Origin: a virus
DNA length: 64,000 nt
IMG/VR virus record: IMGVR_UViG_3300036770_004511
Span: 1-64,000 of that record
Direction: 5' to 3' (one strand)
Under the pieces are notes generated by a model, which saw only the letters and a program-made list of their open reading frames with translations, was not told the origin of the DNA and did no database searches. The position numbers were made by a program, and so were the translations under genes. Of this stretch, positions 63,052 to 64,000 are shown one piece after another (positions within the stretch are counted from its first letter, which is position 1; each line of letters starts with the position of its first letter).

Positions 63052-63269
63052 CCTTTAAGACCGAAGCAGAGATTATAGCTTTCTTAGATGGCTATGATCG
63101 TGAGGTAAAAGCCTTCAAAGAAGAATTACTGCGTATGTGTTGGTTTATGAGGGGTGGTGTCACCTACAGCGAAATTATGCAGATGAGTCAGCCAGAAAGA
63201 GAGATTATTGCTAACATTATCAAAAGCAATTTGGAAATTACTAAAGAATCTAAAGTTGCATTCTTTTAA
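63021..63269 (+). CDS. gp51: gp51-type assembly domain, probably made by -1 frameshift from gp26
   Basis: This frame is open from 63021 (after a TGA at 63018) to a TAA at 63267, 82 codons. It reads TFKTEAEIIAFLDGYDREVK, then LLRMCWFMRGGVTYSEIMQM, and ends TKESKVAFF, matching the C-terminal pattern (MRGGV.Y..IM.M...ER..I) of gp51-type baseplate hub assembly proteins of T4-like phages. No ATG, GTG or TTG lies in frame before the conserved core; the first in-frame ATG is inside it. The -1 slip at T TTT TTC (63030-63036) would give a 354-aa fusion ending in this domain. A non-AUG start such as ATT is the alternative. A terminator hairpin overlaps its stop. Confidence 0.75.
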   Translation, partial: LFKFFRARLLTFKTEAEIIAFLDGYDREVKAFKEELLRMCWFMRGGVTYSEIMQMSQPEREIIANIIKSNLEITKESKVAFF

Positions 63270-63297
63270 GATTTGCTTTCGCAAATCTATTTCTTTC
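63269..63297 (+). terminator. Intrinsic-type terminator after gp51-type frame
   Basis: The perfect 8-bp stem AGATTTGC / GCAAATCT closes a TTTC loop and is followed by ATTTCTTTC, a moderate T-rich tail. It starts in the stop codon of the gp51-type frame. Confidence 0.65.
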
Positions 63298-63670
63298 GCT
63301 CTCGCTCAGAAATCTTTTTTTTTACTTTTGAAAGAAGGCATTCATCCAGATAATTCAGTCATAATTCGCCCGTTGCCGGGCGAAAAATAGAGATGCCTTC
63401 ATCCGAGTGCATCAGCCACTGATTTTGGGAGAGTTGTTTTACAACAGGAGGCGGTTGACCTGTACCCCCACTCTTGCCTTCGCGAATGTCAACGGAACCC
63501 TGGTCGCACCTATCAGCAGCACGATTTGGGCCTACGGTTGTTTCTTTTTCACAGAGCCGTAACCATTTGAGACCTAAAGTTAGTTCTATCCTCGCAATGC
63601 CCAAGATCTGACGGTAAATGAATACAGCCTCAATGGGAGTCGAGCAGCCCCGACCAAACACTATTGCATG
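63298..63670. other. Unassigned hairpin-rich region
   Basis: This 370-base stretch has no convincing gene. It contains an outer inverted repeat GAAGGCAT (63334-63341) / ATGCCTTC (63393-63400) enclosing a perfect hairpin TTCGCCCG / CGGGCGAA (63365-63372, 63377-63384, loop TTGC). A further hairpin GTTGTTTTACAAC lies near 63432, and GTCG/CGAC pairs lie near 63640. A minus-strand frame from a GTG at 63661 to 63359 (100 aa) is open but has no SD and no recognised motif. The base make-up looks more GC-rich than the flanking genes. Options are a structured RNA, a transposon remnant (for example an IS200/IS605-like end with its hairpin) or a decayed gene. Confidence 0.4.
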
Positions 63671-64000
63671 TTAACGGCACAAGGCCGCGATGTTTTCTTT
63701 GTTTTTGTTAAGGAATTGTTCTAGATCGAATATTTGCCAGACTTGGTGTCTTGATCTGTAGGTAAATGAGCTAAGGGTTTGGTCCCAGTTTTGATTGTAT
63801 GGTACTACTACGAATGTGCCTTTGCGTGTGAACTTCATGAACAGAATGTTAAAATCACCCTTGTCAGCTACCTCTAACATCTGTTCAATCCATCCGTCTA
63901 ATTGCTTACATGAGCCTGTGAATAATTGATGAAATGGAAAATCTGCGTAATTTTTTGCTTCAGCGTTCATACGACCAAAACTGGGTCCTGGTACTATGTC
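63671..64000 (-). CDS. Probable PD-(D/E)xK nuclease (5' end beyond window)
   Basis: The frame ends at 63671 and is open to the right edge, so the N-terminus is missing; an internal ATG at 63970 is not taken as the start because the upstream codons continue the reading (DIVPGPSFGRMNAEAKNYAD). The pattern Asp, then Glu-Ala-Lys (NAEAKNYADFPF), fits the D...ExK core of PD-(D/E)xK nucleases such as Holliday-junction-resolvase-like enzymes. It continues HQLFTGSCKQLDGWIEQMLE and KFTRKGTFVVVPYNQNW, and ends NKENIAALCR. The family is inferred from this motif and the alternating strands; the substrate (DNA or RNA) and its role are unknown. Confidence 0.6.
   Translation of the reverse strand, partial: DIVPGPSFGRMNAEAKNYADFPFHQLFTGSCKQLDGWIEQMLEVADKGDFNILFMKFTRKGTFVVVPYNQNWDQTLSSFTYRSRHQVWQIFDLEQFLNKNKENIAALCR

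Noticed and set aside
63359-63661. Minus-strand 100-aa frame from a GTG
   Set aside because: No SD, no recognised motif, and strong nested hairpins inside it; kept only as part of an unassigned region.

Overview
The window is the late structural region of a T4-superfamily myovirus. The gp20, gp67/gp68-like, gp21, gp22, gp23 block is unmistakable, most genes run leftward on the minus strand, and sequences matching the T4 late promoter core (TATAAATA and variants ending TAAATA) sit before gene starts. The small gp23 (391 aa), the gene content and several conserved aquatic-phage proteins suggest a T4-like phage of an aquatic bacterium. The host cannot be read from the sequence, and no tRNA, CRISPR array or integration gene was seen.

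Layout from right to left. At 63671-64000 is the end of a probable PD-(D/E)xK nuclease. At 63270-63670 is a hairpin-rich stretch that I cannot assign. At 62206-63269 (plus strand) lie a gp26-type baseplate/chaperone gene and an overlapping gp51-type frame joined by a T TTT TTC slippery heptamer. At 59270-62155 is the tape-measure protein. At 53339-59245 is the head module: portal, small prohead protein, acidic core protein, protease, scaffold, major capsid. At 52353-53261 (plus strand) is an unrelated lipoprotein gene flanked by a late promoter and a two-way terminator. From 52233 to the left edge, about 52 kb is nearly unbroken tail-fibre, adhesin and baseplate-appendage coding sequence.

The adhesin region is modular. 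Ten genes share a roughly 35-residue N-terminal FPSNP/Trp module, followed by different mixtures of collagen-like Gly-X-Y stretches, two small recurring linker modules, Pro-Thr spacers and large glycine-rich tips. Other members carry domains usually associated with extracellular glycan or protein binding: fibrinogen-like, SUEL/galactose-lectin-like, LCCL-like, Calx-beta-like, IPT/TIG and Ig-like, and a shared galactose-binding-like beta sandwich. Two enzymes sit among them: a subtilisin-like protease with an I9-like propeptide and a 2OG-Fe(II) oxygenase-like protein.

How it fits together (inference): portal, scaffold and protease build and mature the head. The gp26/gp51 pair probably chaperones the tape measure. 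The adhesin array forms a large, recombining host-recognition apparatus, possibly processed by the protease and modified by the oxygenase.
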